Source of the DNA: Steinernema hermaphroditum
Taxonomy: Eukaryota; Nematoda; Chromadorea; Rhabditida; Steinernematidae
NCBI GenBank assembly: GCA_030435675.1
Contig: CM059623.1
Span: 3,684,012 to 3,748,011, forward strand
DNA: 64,000 nt
Direction: 5' to 3'
Within the stretch, counting starts at the first letter, position 1; every line of letters begins with the position of its first letter. Both the position numbers and the translations under genes were made by a program. The notes below the pieces were generated by a model. That model did no database searches. It saw only the letters and a list, made by a program, of their open reading frames with translations, and was not told the origin of the DNA. Below, piece by piece: positions 34,262 to 45,772 of this stretch.

Positions 34262-35998
34262 ATGGCCAAATACCGCGAGCTCTACAATGGCGAGATGTTC
34301 GACGATCTTCCGAAGACGATACTCACCTTCTCCACTACCAACTGTGGCCGAGTACGTTATCCGTTGTTATTTCTAACCTTGTTAACTGTTCAGTTTGCGT
34401 ACATGCTCGGCCAGCGGACGTATATCGAGCTCGTCAATCACAGGGACCTGATGATGGTGACCGAGTGGACGATCTTCGAATACGACATCCGATCTGGAAA
34501 GGTAAATTTTGTTTTTTGGATATATTGGATATTCACCATCTTTTCAGAGCAACACATTCGCTCTCGATGTCGGCGGGCTGGATGTGCTGGAGATTGTCGA
34601 CTTCTACATGCTCAACGAGTGCCGTTCGGGTGTGCTGATCCTCTACGACGCTCAGCAGAGGGTCATCATCCAGCATCTGCTCAATTTTGACCGGGCGACA
34701 AAGGCAACAAGCTGCGCTTTCACGCGAAATACGAGATTTAATGGAGTGGCGAGTATCCGAGTTGGTACGATTGAATTTATCACTCTGATTTATGTATTTG
34801 TTCCAGGGCTGGGCGCCTCACACCTCGGCGTTATCGTCGTCACCGGTCATCTCCCGGAACAGGAAGGCTTCGCTCTGGTGGGAATGCTGATGGCCGCCGA
34901 TCCGTCGAAAAGCGATCGATTTCCAACCGTGATTCTGGACAACGAAATCGGCGCGATGGAGAGCAAATTGAAAGCGATCGATGAGGACCTCTACGTTTGG
35001 CCCAAATCAATCCCCATGGTGACTAAAAAAGGGATTTATTTCCCGGTGTGTGAGTGAGTGAGGACGGCTTTTCGTTTGTATCTTATTTTGGTGTTATTAC
35101 AGGAGATTTGGCGAGAAGCTCTTCTTCAAAAACGATCTCCTCTCATCGATCGAGTTTCAAGGCAAAACGCTTGTTCCGAATGTCTTGGAAACGACTGCTC
35201 TGCAAGTTATGGCCATGTTAGCAAAGTTCCCTATAACTTCATTATAGGGAGGACTGGGATTGGCTACATTCAATTGATCACGCCAACATGCTGGTTCAAA
35301 AGGTAAAAAATATTCGGCATGTGATTGAGATGAATCTCCGTGTTTAGGACAACTGCACATGGCTCTCTTTCATCCAGCCGCAGCCGATGAACCACTTGAC
35401 GACTTTGTTGCAGTACGTGTCCGACTTCGGCTGCGTGACTCTGCTGCGTTACGTGGGCGGTTTCACGCTTTGGTTCAGCCGATTTGACGCTGGATACTCG
35501 GCACTGCTTTTCACAAGATTCTACATATGGCTTGTGGGTCCACAGATCTTCCCCGACTTCTCGCCGCCGCCTTCCTTCGAAGCTTATGTGCTTGATTTGA
35601 AGAGCCTGAAGTGGGCACAGGTTGACTACGAGGTCAGTCTGAAGCGATGTGTGTTGAGCTGAGCACTTTTACGATCTCAAGAGTCGCTTAGCTGTTTCTA
35701 TTTTGTATCAACTGGCTGAACTGCACCACTAATGATTCATTCGTTTCAGACCGATCGGAAACAACTGAAGAACGACGCACAGGTGCTCATCGATGTGAAC
35801 GCCAAAGGACACGCGACGATCTTCGAGCATCACATGAGAAATCGGATGCTTCGCTTCGGCTACTTTTCCAACCCGTTCCGTCCTCAATCGCTGCATGATC
35901 TGGCGCTCGCCGAAGTGGAGAAGATCAAGCCCGAGCTGCGGCACAACGTGGAAGAGATGAATCGGTTCGGTTTGGGCTATCTGGACCGCCCGCTTTAA
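34262..35998 (+). CDS. Unrecognised 449-aa protein
   Basis: Exons 34262-34351, 34394-34501, 34548-34764, 34807-35053, 35103-35205, 35252-35302, 35348-35632 and 35750-35998 keep phase and give 449 aa. I do not recognise the family. It is probably soluble: there is no signal peptide or sure membrane helix, although CVTLLRYVGGFTLWF and TRFYIWLVG are hydrophobic. The many short beta-strand patterns (FALDVGGLDVLEIVDFYML; LGVIVVTGHLP; FEAYVLDLKSLKW) suggest a beta-propeller or kelch-like fold, and the C-terminus is helical and charged. The intron 5 acceptor (GGGAG, 35251) is weak, so that junction is the least certain. Confidence 0.7.
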
Positions 35999-36830
35999 TA
36001 AAATGTGCTGTGGCTATATAGTTTACATTTGCGGTGAGAGTAGACTGCTGAAGTCATTCGAGTGGCTACGGATCGCTCGCTCTCATGAATCGTTCTGGAT
36101 TAGCTGATGTAAGTGACTTTTCGCTTTCGTTCAATGCTTAATCTGCTCTCTAAATTTCAGGCACATGTTGCTCAATAACCAAGAGATCTTCCCGCTCCTG
36201 GTTCGTGCTTGTTTTGTGCCGTTCAGTCCTGCCGATTCGGGATAGCTGTCGAAATTCCTGGGCTACCAGCACTGATGGATTTGGCATCCATATTCGATCA
36301 GCTGTTTAGATCTTCAACAGTATCTAATCCGGTTCCTCACCTGATGTATTTGGCCATCAGAAGACCTCAAAATTTTGCGTCATTCCCTCCAATCCACACG
36401 ATTCTCGTTCCACTCAGCGGACGATGTCTCGTACGTATCTCGTCAAAAATGTGTCACTCGAGGCCACTGACGCCTAATTGCCCGCTTCTCGGCTTGATGA
36501 CATCTCGAGATGGCAACATCGTCGCGCCACGACATTCGAATCCGCATCGATCCCTTTATAAATAGTAGTCGGCCCGCGGACACTTGACAAATAGCGTTGC
36601 TGAGAGGCGTATTAGGCGTGCGCCGACAGCGGTGACGGCACGCATACCTTCCCCGGGGGTGATGCCAAGATTTAATTGATTGGCGCGCCGAGGCGACTTC
36701 GTCGACGGCGCCGTCCCCAGGGCCTCCACGGCCACACACACGTTTGTCCCACGTACGCCGTGGGAAGTCGCGCGCCGAAACGTCGTCGTCGTCCCACGAC
36801 TGTTTATTGCCGAACGGAGGATTAGCAGCG
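35999..36830. other. Intergenic; CG-rich promoter at right
   Basis: AATAAA at ~35998 likely ends the upstream gene. From ~36590 to 36830 the DNA is rich in CG and GGCGCGCC-type sites, probably the promoter of the methyltransferase gene. No exon is recognised. Confidence 0.4.
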
Positions 36831-39800
36831 ATGGATTTGGAGAACGAGTACGTGCACGACGTCTACCGGCGTCTGGCGGCGCACTGCTCCAATGGCGCCG
36901 TCGGCGGCGACTCGCACAGTAGCCGCGCCAACCCGAAGATGTGGCCGAATGTGCGAAAGTTCATGGAGCGTCTGCCTAAGGGGTCTGTCGTGCTGGACGT
37001 CGGCTGCGGACATGCCAAGTACAGTCCACAGGAGGGATTTGTCGTTGGATTCGACATGTGCGCCGACGTGCTCTGCCAGTGCGCCAAGAAGCCCCACTTC
37101 GATGGCATCCTCGCCGATGCCTTGAGGATCCCCGTTAGGTGAGTGACTCTTTAAAGTGATCTTTTAAAACGGCGTTCACATTGAACGTGATAAGAGCGTT
37201 CATAATAGACTGAAGGGAGTGAAAATGAAATGAACCCAGATACCGTATACCAGGTGATGGAAATTGACCGAAAAATGGCATATCTCGGCTATAAGAGACA
37301 CCTCTCACTTCATGTTGTTTTTGTGACCATTTGTGCACATGCCTGACTACTTCCATAAGTGGAAACGTTGCTATTTTCGTCAAAAGCACTTATATGCTTC
37401 AATTTTCTGTACTTTAACGCCACTTCAATCGGATAAGGGATTGGATTGCGTGACTAGAAGAACAAACAAGAAGCCGCAGAAAAATGGTCGCTTGAAATTT
37501 GTATTATGGTCGCCGAGCATCGCTCTCTAAGCCAGAGAACAATCTTATTTGTTTACTGCCGATTCACACTTAATTATTGCTATAATTACGGTAACGATGT
37601 ATTTGTGTCGTTCTCGCTGCTGCCGGGTGGGTTTAATCAAAAGGCCATTGTTTATGCACGTTACGTCACTCTGGCGCGCCGCAAATCGAATTACTCAAAG
37701 TAGCTCTGTCGTCAACAAACGAAGGGGGGTGAGGCTGGGAAAATGAGTGGGAACGTGAGAAAGGAAGGTGCAGTTTTCTCATGTTCCATTGGGGGACACA
37801 AACTTGGTCGGAAAACATAAAAAACATGTAGTTTACAAGTACTGAGGTCCTTTTAGGATTTGTAAACATGCTGCTCATGATGTGTAGAAAATTCTACTTG
37901 GTCATGTCAGATTTGTTTATACAGAGTAGTCCAGAAAAGGGCATTTTCTGTGTTGTGGGTGTCTGTTCAAAGCGCGACAACTGCTTTTGATACTCTGTGA
38001 AGTTGAATTAAGATGAAGGGATGGTGCAGGGATTCGAACCGGCAGCCTCCGGCGAACATGGTAGGCAGATGCGATACCCTGTGCCATGTTGACAGATGCT
38101 TCAGTGGCGCCGTACTCGTATATGCCTCGGTCTCCTTAACTTTTAACTTCTTTTTTTTTCAATCGTGTTTGAGCGAAGGAACCTAGTATTTTGCAGATTT
38201 TGCTCATTAGCCTAGCTAGGCCTACCGTCTGCCCCTGGTCTCGCGTCGATTTTAGCGTTACATGGTTGACCGTGACCGGAATTACTGAAATCGAAACCAA
38301 AACATCGGGCCCGGGCTCCCGACCACACTGCCTAGGACCAGTGTGCCTGACACGGTGGAGCCGAGACCAGGGTTCTCTCCCCTCACGGAAGGCAATCAAC
38401 GGTGTAGACCCATTGCCCGGGGGGTCACACACCGAGGAAGACAATACGTTGATAAGTTACGTTGATATAAGTACGTACTCGCGATTGAAATCGCGAGGTT
38501 GCACGGCTAGACGAATCGACACCGGCAGCTGCACGACACCGAAGCGCCGGCGCCACCAGTCACCATGCGGCGTAGTGTTATACCAGGCTGAAATTCAACA
38601 GTGCGTTTGCATCGGCGCGAAGAGGGTCAGACGAACAGAGAAAATCTTCCAATACGAGGTATTTTCCTCTGTGGTTCTTTCTTTTAGTTGGCCTTAATTT
38701 ACAGTCCGTCGTGTTTTTGACCTCAGTTTGAAAATTGGATACCCTGCGTAAGAGACTAGACAGCAATAGCCGCAGACAGGTCATTTCTGTTTTTCTTACG
38801 CTCGGTTGGCTGCTAGAATGGCTGTCGACTGAAAGGTCGCCACCCGGAATACACTCTGGCCAAAATAGCTTCGCAGAGATCCAAAACAATCTCTTGTCAC
38901 TTCCATTCCAGAAAAAGAGTGGCTGACCGAGGGCACCTAGTATTTTGCCCGTTGAATACAGTCACCATTTTCCCCGCGTCGATCTTATCGTTACATGTTT
39001 GACCCTCCCCTCGTTAGAGCCTTTAATGACCTCTCCACTTTTTTTTCTGCAATAATTTGAAGTTCACTCACAATTTGAGGATTTATACGTACAATGATAC
39101 TAGGCAAATTAGGGTTACTGCAGGGTTGATCGCTGGGTTTAAAAATCAGCGTAATAGTGACCGGAGCAGTCAAATCCTATCAGTTCAGGTCGTCGTCTGT
39201 AGACGCAGCATTGTGCGTATCCGTCCTGCACCACCTCTCCTCAGTCGACCGCCGGAAAGCGGCCATTGAGGAGATCGCGCGATGTCTCCGGCCAAGGGCC
39301 CAAGTCATGTTCTACGTGTGGGCGTTCGAGCAACCAAATGGCCAATTTTCCGGGCAGGACCTTCTTGTGCCGTGGTATCTCCATGAGCTATCGAAAAATG
39401 GTGAGTTCGTCTTGAATTGTATTGCAAAGAGAAATGAATATTGCCTGTACTCTGAACCTTGATCCTAATCCCCATTCAGGGAAGCCCCCGCTTGTCCGTT
39501 TCCACAAGGATTCCACCAGAGAGCAACGGATTATCAGCGTAAGCCTTTGGCCATAGATCCCCGGAAAGCCTCCGCTTTCAGAACTCTATCCCGGTCAAAG
39601 TGAACAATGGACGAGCTGACGGCTCCTTTTCACCTCTTAATACCGTATCCCTCTGGATCGATAACGTCTTCTCGAAGCTGTGGAGTCCTCAAAAGCAGGC
39701 TCCAAAGCCTCCGCCTCCAGCCGTGCCCACCTACATCAAGAAGCTCCAAAGAACGGAGACAATCGTGTCGGGAATCCGACAGTTCAGTCCGGCCCTGAGT

Positions 39801-40082
39801 AGACGACTGGCTTCGCTGTTCTGCTCGGTGGAGGAGCAGCTGGCGACCGAGCTGAGCGAAAAGATAGTCAACGAGGCGGTCACTGAGGCGCTGAGCACAC
39901 TGCAAGAGGTCACCTTCTACCGATACTACCATGTGTTCCGGAAGGGCGAACTGGAACAACTCATATCGGCCGTGCCGAACCTACGAATCATCAGTTCAAA
40001 CTACGATAACGCCAACTGGTGCGTTGTGACCGAGAAAATCCCGAGCTCGTTCACGCCAGTGCCGTGCAAGATTAGAATTTAG
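36831..40082 (+). CDS. TRM9/ALKBH8-type tRNA wobble-uridine methyltransferase
   Basis: Exons 36831-37138, 39189-39400, 39480-39538 and 39582-40082 give 359 aa. SAM-binding motif I is VVLDVGCGHAKY, followed by GFD, LADALRIPVR and SVLHHLSSVDRR, as in Trm9. FSGQDLLVPWYL and the end RYYHVFRKGELEQL...NWCVVTEKI are signatures of the ALKBH8/TRMT9 methyltransferase domain. These enzymes, with TRM112, methylate 5-carboxymethyluridine at position 34 of tRNAs. There is no RRM or AlkB domain, so it is the stand-alone (Trm9/TRMT9B) form. Upstream in-frame codons to 36744 exist, but the family N-terminus fits ATG 36831. Intron 1 is 2,050 nt and holds a copy of the structured repeat. Confidence 0.9.
38020..38110 (-). 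repeat. Degenerate tRNA-like element (methyltransferase intron 1)
   Basis: On the minus strand ATGGCACAGGGTATCGCATC is followed by GCCTACCATG and CCGGTTCGAATCCC. The boxes are tRNA-like but the acceptor arms do not pair. It resembles 45690-45772 in the TGCC-ACCATG part. Confidence 0.45.
38285..38650 (-). repeat. Dispersed structured repeat, copy B
   Basis: Inverted relative to copies A and C. Its equivalent hairpin is CTCGCGATT/AATCGCGAG (38478-38497). The CACACTG/CAGTGTG hairpin and the GCCCGGGCCCGA end are kept. To its left (38185-38275) lies a piece similar to the centre of the palindrome at 14428-15655 (shared CCTAGCTAGGCCTACCGT-type block). Confidence 0.8.
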
Positions 40083-40229
40083 AAAATACCCATTATGTTG
40101 TGTTATATGTAATGTGTCATTGTATCACAAATAAAATAATTATTCCACGAAACTCTTCTTACATTTATCACCGTATAAAATCTTTTGAATCGAAAATTTA
40201 CAAAGTTGAAAGAAGAGAGCAGAAAGAGA

Positions 40230-43200
40230 TCAGTTGTGCGACGTGGGGGCGACGAGGTCGAAAGTGAGGATCGGACGCCGGGGACGGTCGAGGAGAAGGT
40301 CGTCGAGAATGTTGTTCCATGGTAACGTCACGTAGGTAAGATATGCATTCAGCAACGTCGTTTCCACCCGCTTTTTCTGATTTAGCCAGCCGAAGGCCTG
40401 GCCAAAAGATTTGCCAACTCCCCACATGCTGCTGGCCGAGCGTTGGTCTAAAGAAGAGGACTTTTTAGGGCGATAAATAAGGAGGGAAACGGTGGAACTG
40501 GGTAAGAACTTGTTTTCTGAAAACTGGACTCCTTTGAGCTTCGGCTCCTTAGGAGGGGATAAGATTACTTTGCCTATTAAAAATCAACCAGGGAAACATA
40601 TTTCGAAATGTTTCGTCAAGAAAGCACATAAAGAAAAAAGTTTTTCTGTGGGCGGATTCGAACCCCGGACCTTCTAGCTGATACCAGGTCGTTCCAATTT
40701 CGAACCGGGTAGATGCCACCATAATTTTCACCTTTAGATCAGTTCTTATTTTAGAATTTCGTCTCAAAACATGAGTTTAAAATCCTGGCAGTCTACAGTA
40801 CAATGATGAACATCGGTCTAATGGACTTTCTATATTTTTGCAAAGTTTAATGGCAGCGCTGATGACTCTCAATCACATTGATTGACGTTATTTAAAAAGC
40901 CATGAAAAAGAAAAAAATCTGAAAAAGAAAAGAAATTTGGAAAAAAATTATTCTTCACGTTTTGGGTTTCGAACCTCCACTGATCATCTCCTTGTCTGCG
41001 CGCTTATCCGCTATACCATTACACCCTTGTGGTGCAGTGGCTAGCGTCGTTGATTTACGGGCGACAGGTCCGCGTTCGTTCCGTCCCAAATCCACTCTTT
41101 TTTGTTTCCTTTTTCCATGAATTCTGCTCACATTTCTCTATTTTCTTGTCAACACTTCTCTCTCTAATTAACCCCACATCAATCAAAAACTCACTTACCC
41201 TCAATCGAGTTCCCCTCGACTTCTCCGTATTGATTCACAGAGTCGGCATCGCTCTGCCAGCGACGATTCCGTGGCGCACAGCCCAACGAAGGACCAGGAG
41301 TGATCGCCGTCCTTTTATACATCGGCTGATTGACGAGGTTCGTATCGGACGAGCGTCGGAATCCGAAGGGACCGGCCTAAATAGGCTAGTCTCACTATGT
41401 CCATGCCCAAAAGAATCACATACGGAATTGAGATCCTCAAACTCCATGGAATGTTCCACCAACGGAGTGTCCATTCCAGTGTTCAGCACACGCATAACAG
41501 CCATCTCGGCGTATCCCTTCCCGTGTGGTCCCCTCATCCGCACGAATTCCTGTCGGCGTTGGCCATTGTTCATCAGCTTTTGGGCCCAGTGCCATGTGTT
41601 AGAAGCCTGGAAGACATCGAATTGTATGGCTTTGCACAGCCCGCCACTTACTCTTGCATCGTACACCTGCTTGAGCACCTCGTATCTAATGGACCCTAAG
41701 AAAATGACGGCCTCCGTTTGACGATAACGATCTCGTGCAACCACCTCGACGCATACGCATTCGCCGTCTTGAACAATCATGTCATTAAAGATCTATGCAA
41801 ATTACATGGTTACAATCAATGGACGGCAATCAAGCATCGCCTACTTGTTCGAAATTGTCGATGGCGAAATATATTTTCGGAAACGTGATGACCTCACATT
41901 CGCCTTTGCTGTCCATTCGTCGACGACTCGGAGACGGATAGACCTTCTGAATGGGCAACAGGAGGATAGCCGAACAGCTCAAGTGGGCTAACCTGACAGT
42001 TTTTCCTCAATATTTGCAAGTTCTGCGGACTGGTTTTCGTGCAAACCGCACAGGTTACATAGAAGTCGAGCTGCTGGAGGATGATGTTCAAACAGACCGT
42101 TTCCTCCCAGTTCACTTTTGTGTCGCCGACCGTAGGATGGTTCTTGCTCGTTCTTCGATAGACCTGCAGCTGGCTGACCGGCTGAGACGTTCCGCTGTTG
42201 CCGACGTAGAAGTTCGGATTGATTTTCATGTTCGGCACGTACCACAGCATGTCGTCCGAATGGGCTGTGCAGTCCGTTGAGCTGCAATGGGAACTGCCGG
42301 CGATGTAGTCGGTGAAGATGCGACACCACTGCGGTTCTTGGTTCTGCACGATGTTGTATTCGCCATCTGAATGGTGAACGGTCAGTCGCCGACAATGCGA
42401 ATGGTGAGCAACAGTAAGCCCTGAGCGGGCTCGAACAAGCATCGATCGATTGTTGATCGGCTATGCTAACCGGTGCACCATAGATGCATTCACATGTAAA
42501 CAGGCAGATGGTCTGTTTTGATTCAAGCATAACCCTGTTTTGACTTTTTAGAAAAAAGGCATTATGCGGAGGTAAATCGGTCATCCTGTCCTAAGATGTA
42601 ATGTAACCAAGTCTAGTCGCAAGATTGTGCTTTTCGGAACTGATCACCTACAGTATTCCTCCACCTCTCTTGGCCGAATTTGAAAGATTGCCTCATGACA
42701 GCCTCCAAGCGTTTCTTCTGGCACTGGTCATGCCGATTCACTATTTTATTTTTTTTTTTGATTCAGTTTTATGCAAAATTGTGTATATTTATATACTTAT
42801 ATTTCTAAAACATACAAGATAAACAACACAAAAAAGGACTCGACGTTTGAACTGGAACCGGGCTCGAACCTAGATCGATCGTTTACCAGTTCTGCATGCT
42901 AACCACTGTACTATAGGAGCAGGCGAAACTCTCTCTGTAAAGATTCCTTCCGACATAGTGTAGTGGCTAGCATTGAAGATTATAGCATGGTCAACTCGAG
43001 TTCGAATCCCAACATGAGCTTATTTTTTTAATCGTTTTCTTTTTTTTTCGATTTTTGGAAAATATTTTTATGCGATAATTTGCAGTGTATGGAACATTCT
43101 GTAAATTATGTATAAAGTAGGGATGCAGGAATCAGTCAGAAGGTCCGGGGTTCGGATCCACCCGGAGGCAAAACTTTTTCTTCGTACTTTTTCCTTATGT

Positions 43201-43734
43201 TCTTCTACATGATTATGTTTTGCTTATTTAGAATCTAAAAATGAAATACATTCCAGAATGCTGTGTCAAGAAAAGGTTAAACGAAAAAGTTTTGCCTGCA
43301 ACCCCGGACCTTTTGCCTGATACCGATTCGTTGCATCTCAATGTGATGCACAAGAGGAACTCTCCCATTTACACTGAATGATTCGAACGGGGTGCATCTC
43401 TATTATATGGATCAGTTTGCTCTGAGTTGTTATCACTATACCGTAGTGGGTTCTGAAGGGACTTTTCCCTCGATTCTGAAAGTTACATCGGCAGCCACAT
43501 TGAAGGTTTCCTTGTTTACATATTCTCCGTGTCTTAATTAAAAACAGCACCATCCAGTTTCTGACTCATCATGTTTTCCATTAACTCTCACATCCCCAAA
43601 AAGCAATCACCAAAACACAGTCAACACTCACCATAAGTGGTCTGATTTCGCCTGAGATGGCGAACTTCGCCCAGAAGCTTCGAGATGCAGACGCAGCTGG
43701 ACGCCGCTGACGCCGACGTCGATTGGGAATCCAT
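40230..43734 (-). CDS. KIAA0930-family protein
   Basis: Exons 43632-43734, 41993-42366, 41845-41946, 41652-41792, 41424-41606, 41199-41376 and 40230-40447 give 432 aa (human KIAA0930 is about 404). Diagnostic blocks are DDMLWYVPN, VNWEETVCLNIILQQLDFYV, CAVCTK, MDSKGECEV, VIFLGSIRYEVLKQVYD, EFVRMRGPHGKGYAEMAVMRV and AYLTYVTLPWNNILDDLL, all in the human order. The family is conserved in animals, and its molecular function is poorly defined. The 1,265-nt first intron and 751-nt last intron contain tRNA-like pairs and foldback repeats. The other four are 45-52 nt. Confidence 0.92.
40640..40700 (-). repeat. tRNA-like 3' half (KIAA0930 last intron)
   Basis: On the minus strand TATCAGCTAGAAGGTC is followed by GGGGTTCGAATCCGCCC and then T/A-rich sequence. 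Same type as 6008-6060 and 8701-8757. Confidence 0.5.
40963..41087. repeat. Head-to-head tRNA-like pair (KIAA0930 last intron)
   Basis: The left half on the minus strand has GTGTAATGGTATAGCGG and GAGGTTCGAAACCC. The right half on the plus strand has GGTGCAGTGGCTAGCGTC and CGCGTTCGTTCCG. Only a few bases separate the two A-box ends, the tightest pair in the window. Confidence 0.75.
42853..43010. repeat. Head-to-head tRNA-like pair (KIAA0930 intron 1)
   Basis: The left half on the minus strand has AGTACAGTGGTTAGCATG, AAACGATCGATC and GGTTCGAGCCC. The right half on the plus strand has ATAGTGTAGTGGCTAGCAT and GAGTTCGAATCCC. T-runs flank both sides. Confidence 0.75.
43106..43345. repeat. Foldback repeat with B-box ends (KIAA0930 intron 1)
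   Basis: The left arm (GAAGGTCCGGGGTTCGGATC...GCAAAACTTTTTCTTCG) is complemented at 43285-43340 (CGAAAAAGTTTTGCCTGCAA...CCCCGGACC). About 60-nt arms surround a ~110-nt A/T-rich centre. Confidence 0.7.
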
Positions 43735-44399
43735 TAGGCGAAGGTACTTTCAGACGGGCATTCTCGGTTCTGAAAATAAATATTATTCTTCGCTGATTGC
43801 ATTGGGAGCGCGCCACGTGGTGAATCGATACAAAAAGCGACTACTGAAACATTGACCCGACTGATAAGAAACGACGAAGGGCGGAGAGAGGGCAGAAGCA
43901 CCGGACGGGATGTGCGCCAGTCTCTGGTTTTGACGTTTTTCTGGTACGCTATGGGCAGCTGTGCGCCGAATGGGGTATGGGGAGGAGAAGATGCATGTGG
44001 GGATGGCGCGAAACAGGTGGCTTAGAGGATTAATGACTGAGATGCTATCTTTAGCCACTTCATTCTGAAGAAAGTTGTCGATGAAATTTCTATTATCGTA
44101 TCTGGAGAACAAAGCAGTCCATCATGAGCAACCAGAAAACTAAGCAGGTCTCTAAGGCCTGTAGCAGGGCTGTGCGAGAGTCGAGACTGTACACAGCCCT
44201 GGCTTGCAGGTGATTTCCATGGAATGACTTCTTCTTGGATCAGGGCCTTAACTAGGTTTCGGGTCGTCCAGTTAGGTTATAGTTGCGATTAAATTCGCCA
44301 TTCTGTCCGGATCGGCGAGTGTCACACGATTAAAGGTTAAATTAGCATCCTCTGCACTCACTCAGAAAATCGTCTGCGCCCTCTCAACGTGGACACACT

Positions 44400-44690
44400 G
44401 CCAAATCCAAGTACCGATCTTGACCAATCGGAAGCCCACCCCGACCTCGATTTGGTAGGGAGGCCTTTATAATTGTGTCAGAACACGTCTTTGCTTGTCA
44501 ATCTAAGTTAAGTAAAGGTAGAAAAGATGCTATCTCAGACAAGACTGTATAAATGTTTCGAGCTGGACACCAGAGACTCGGGTGTTCGCTTCGCTAGGTT
44601 AAAAGAAGTAGCGATCTTGACCAATCCCGGTTCGACTTCGATTTGGTAGAGAGGCTTTTGACTTTCGTCTTTCAGTTTCAACCTCAGTTA
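44400..44690. repeat. Diverged direct repeat with TTTGGTAG core
   Basis: CGATCTTGACCAATC, then TCGATTTGGTAG-GAGGC and later AGTTAAGTAAA occur twice, at about 44413-44520 and 44611-44700. Nature unknown; no coding content. Confidence 0.55.
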
Positions 44691-45689
44691 AGTAAACAGT
44701 GAAAATGCGTTAAAAAGACGTGGGGTAGGCACTCAGCTCGGGCGAGTGCTCCGAAGGGCAAACGAATAGGTGCTCATTATGTGGCACGTCCGGGAAAGTA
44801 CGTTTGATAGTTTGACTGTTCAGAACCATTGTACGATTTTGAGAAAAAATTCGCAGTTAGGTTTCCTACTAGTCCTACTTCTGAAGAGCATCAATGAGTA
44901 CGATGTGGACAAAGATCCGTGGGTCAAAAGACCTTTACCATAGAACAAGAGATTCTCGAAAGTGACAAAGAATAGAAAGCCTAGATCGCCTCTCTGTGGA
45001 AACATCCGGATCGGCGGCGACGGCGGAAGAATGAAATCGCGTGACTTCGTCACATATACATAAGCAAAGAGCTGCGAGCGAATGGCGGAACGAAATGGAA
45101 AACAGGTTGTGAGTCAGATCGAAAAGTCTCGAAGCAGCTGAATGGAACATGGAACATTTCATATCACAGTTTGCCCCACTTTGCCAAGAAGTGAAGTGCT
45201 AAATTATGTTGACCACAACGGTGTAATTCACTGTAGTGAAACACGAAATCGATAAAACAAAGCACACATGACGGGTCCTACAGAAGAGTGTAAACAAGCG
45301 CAGCCATAAAACGTGCACTCAGCGGAGCAGCGACAAAAGCGCCTAACGGAAAGGCAAATGAGTAAACAAACAAAGTGGGTGGAGTGCATGGCGATGGAGG
45401 CGGAGTGGTGGGTAATGAAGTACTAAAAGGATCGAATGTGGACCGAAAATAGGATTGTGGGCGAGAAATGAACCTTTGCCGAGGCAGAAACGCAAAATAA
45501 CACAAAGGTGGGCATGGTAAACAGGTGAACTGGCCACATGTTTCTCACACTCAGAGCTGCTTTGTATCTCATGCGCCTTTGTACTTTTATATTTTTTGAC
45601 CAGTTGTTCTGAAATGGACAGATGGGAAAACCAAAAGAACCATTTGAAGAAATCAGCGGCTATTGGATATCAACATGAGCTACGAGCAG

Positions 45690-45772
45690 ATGGTTTCCTG
45701 TGCGATTGGAGCAGTCGGTAGGCTGCCTGACCATGAGGCGTGGGTTCGCGGGTTCGATTCCTACCGGTAGCT
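45690..45772 (+). repeat. tRNA-like element, probably not a functional tRNA
   Basis: GGAGCAGTCGGTAGGCTGCC (A box) and GCGGGTTCGATTCCTACC (B box) are strong and a T-run follows, so Pol III could read it. A 4-bp anticodon stem (GCCT/AGGC) forms, but the 3' acceptor strand CGGTAGC has no partner at the right 5' position. I call it a tRNA-derived repeat. Confidence 0.5.

Noticed and set aside
4361..43010. CRISPR array or phage-type repeats
   Set aside because: The repeats are dispersed, inverted and tRNA-like in a eukaryotic intron setting. There is no regular repeat-spacer spacing.
45690..45772. A genuine tRNA gene
   Set aside because: A and B boxes and a T-run are present, but the acceptor stem does not form and the anticodon loop lacks the invariant T at position 33, so I list it as a tRNA-derived repeat.
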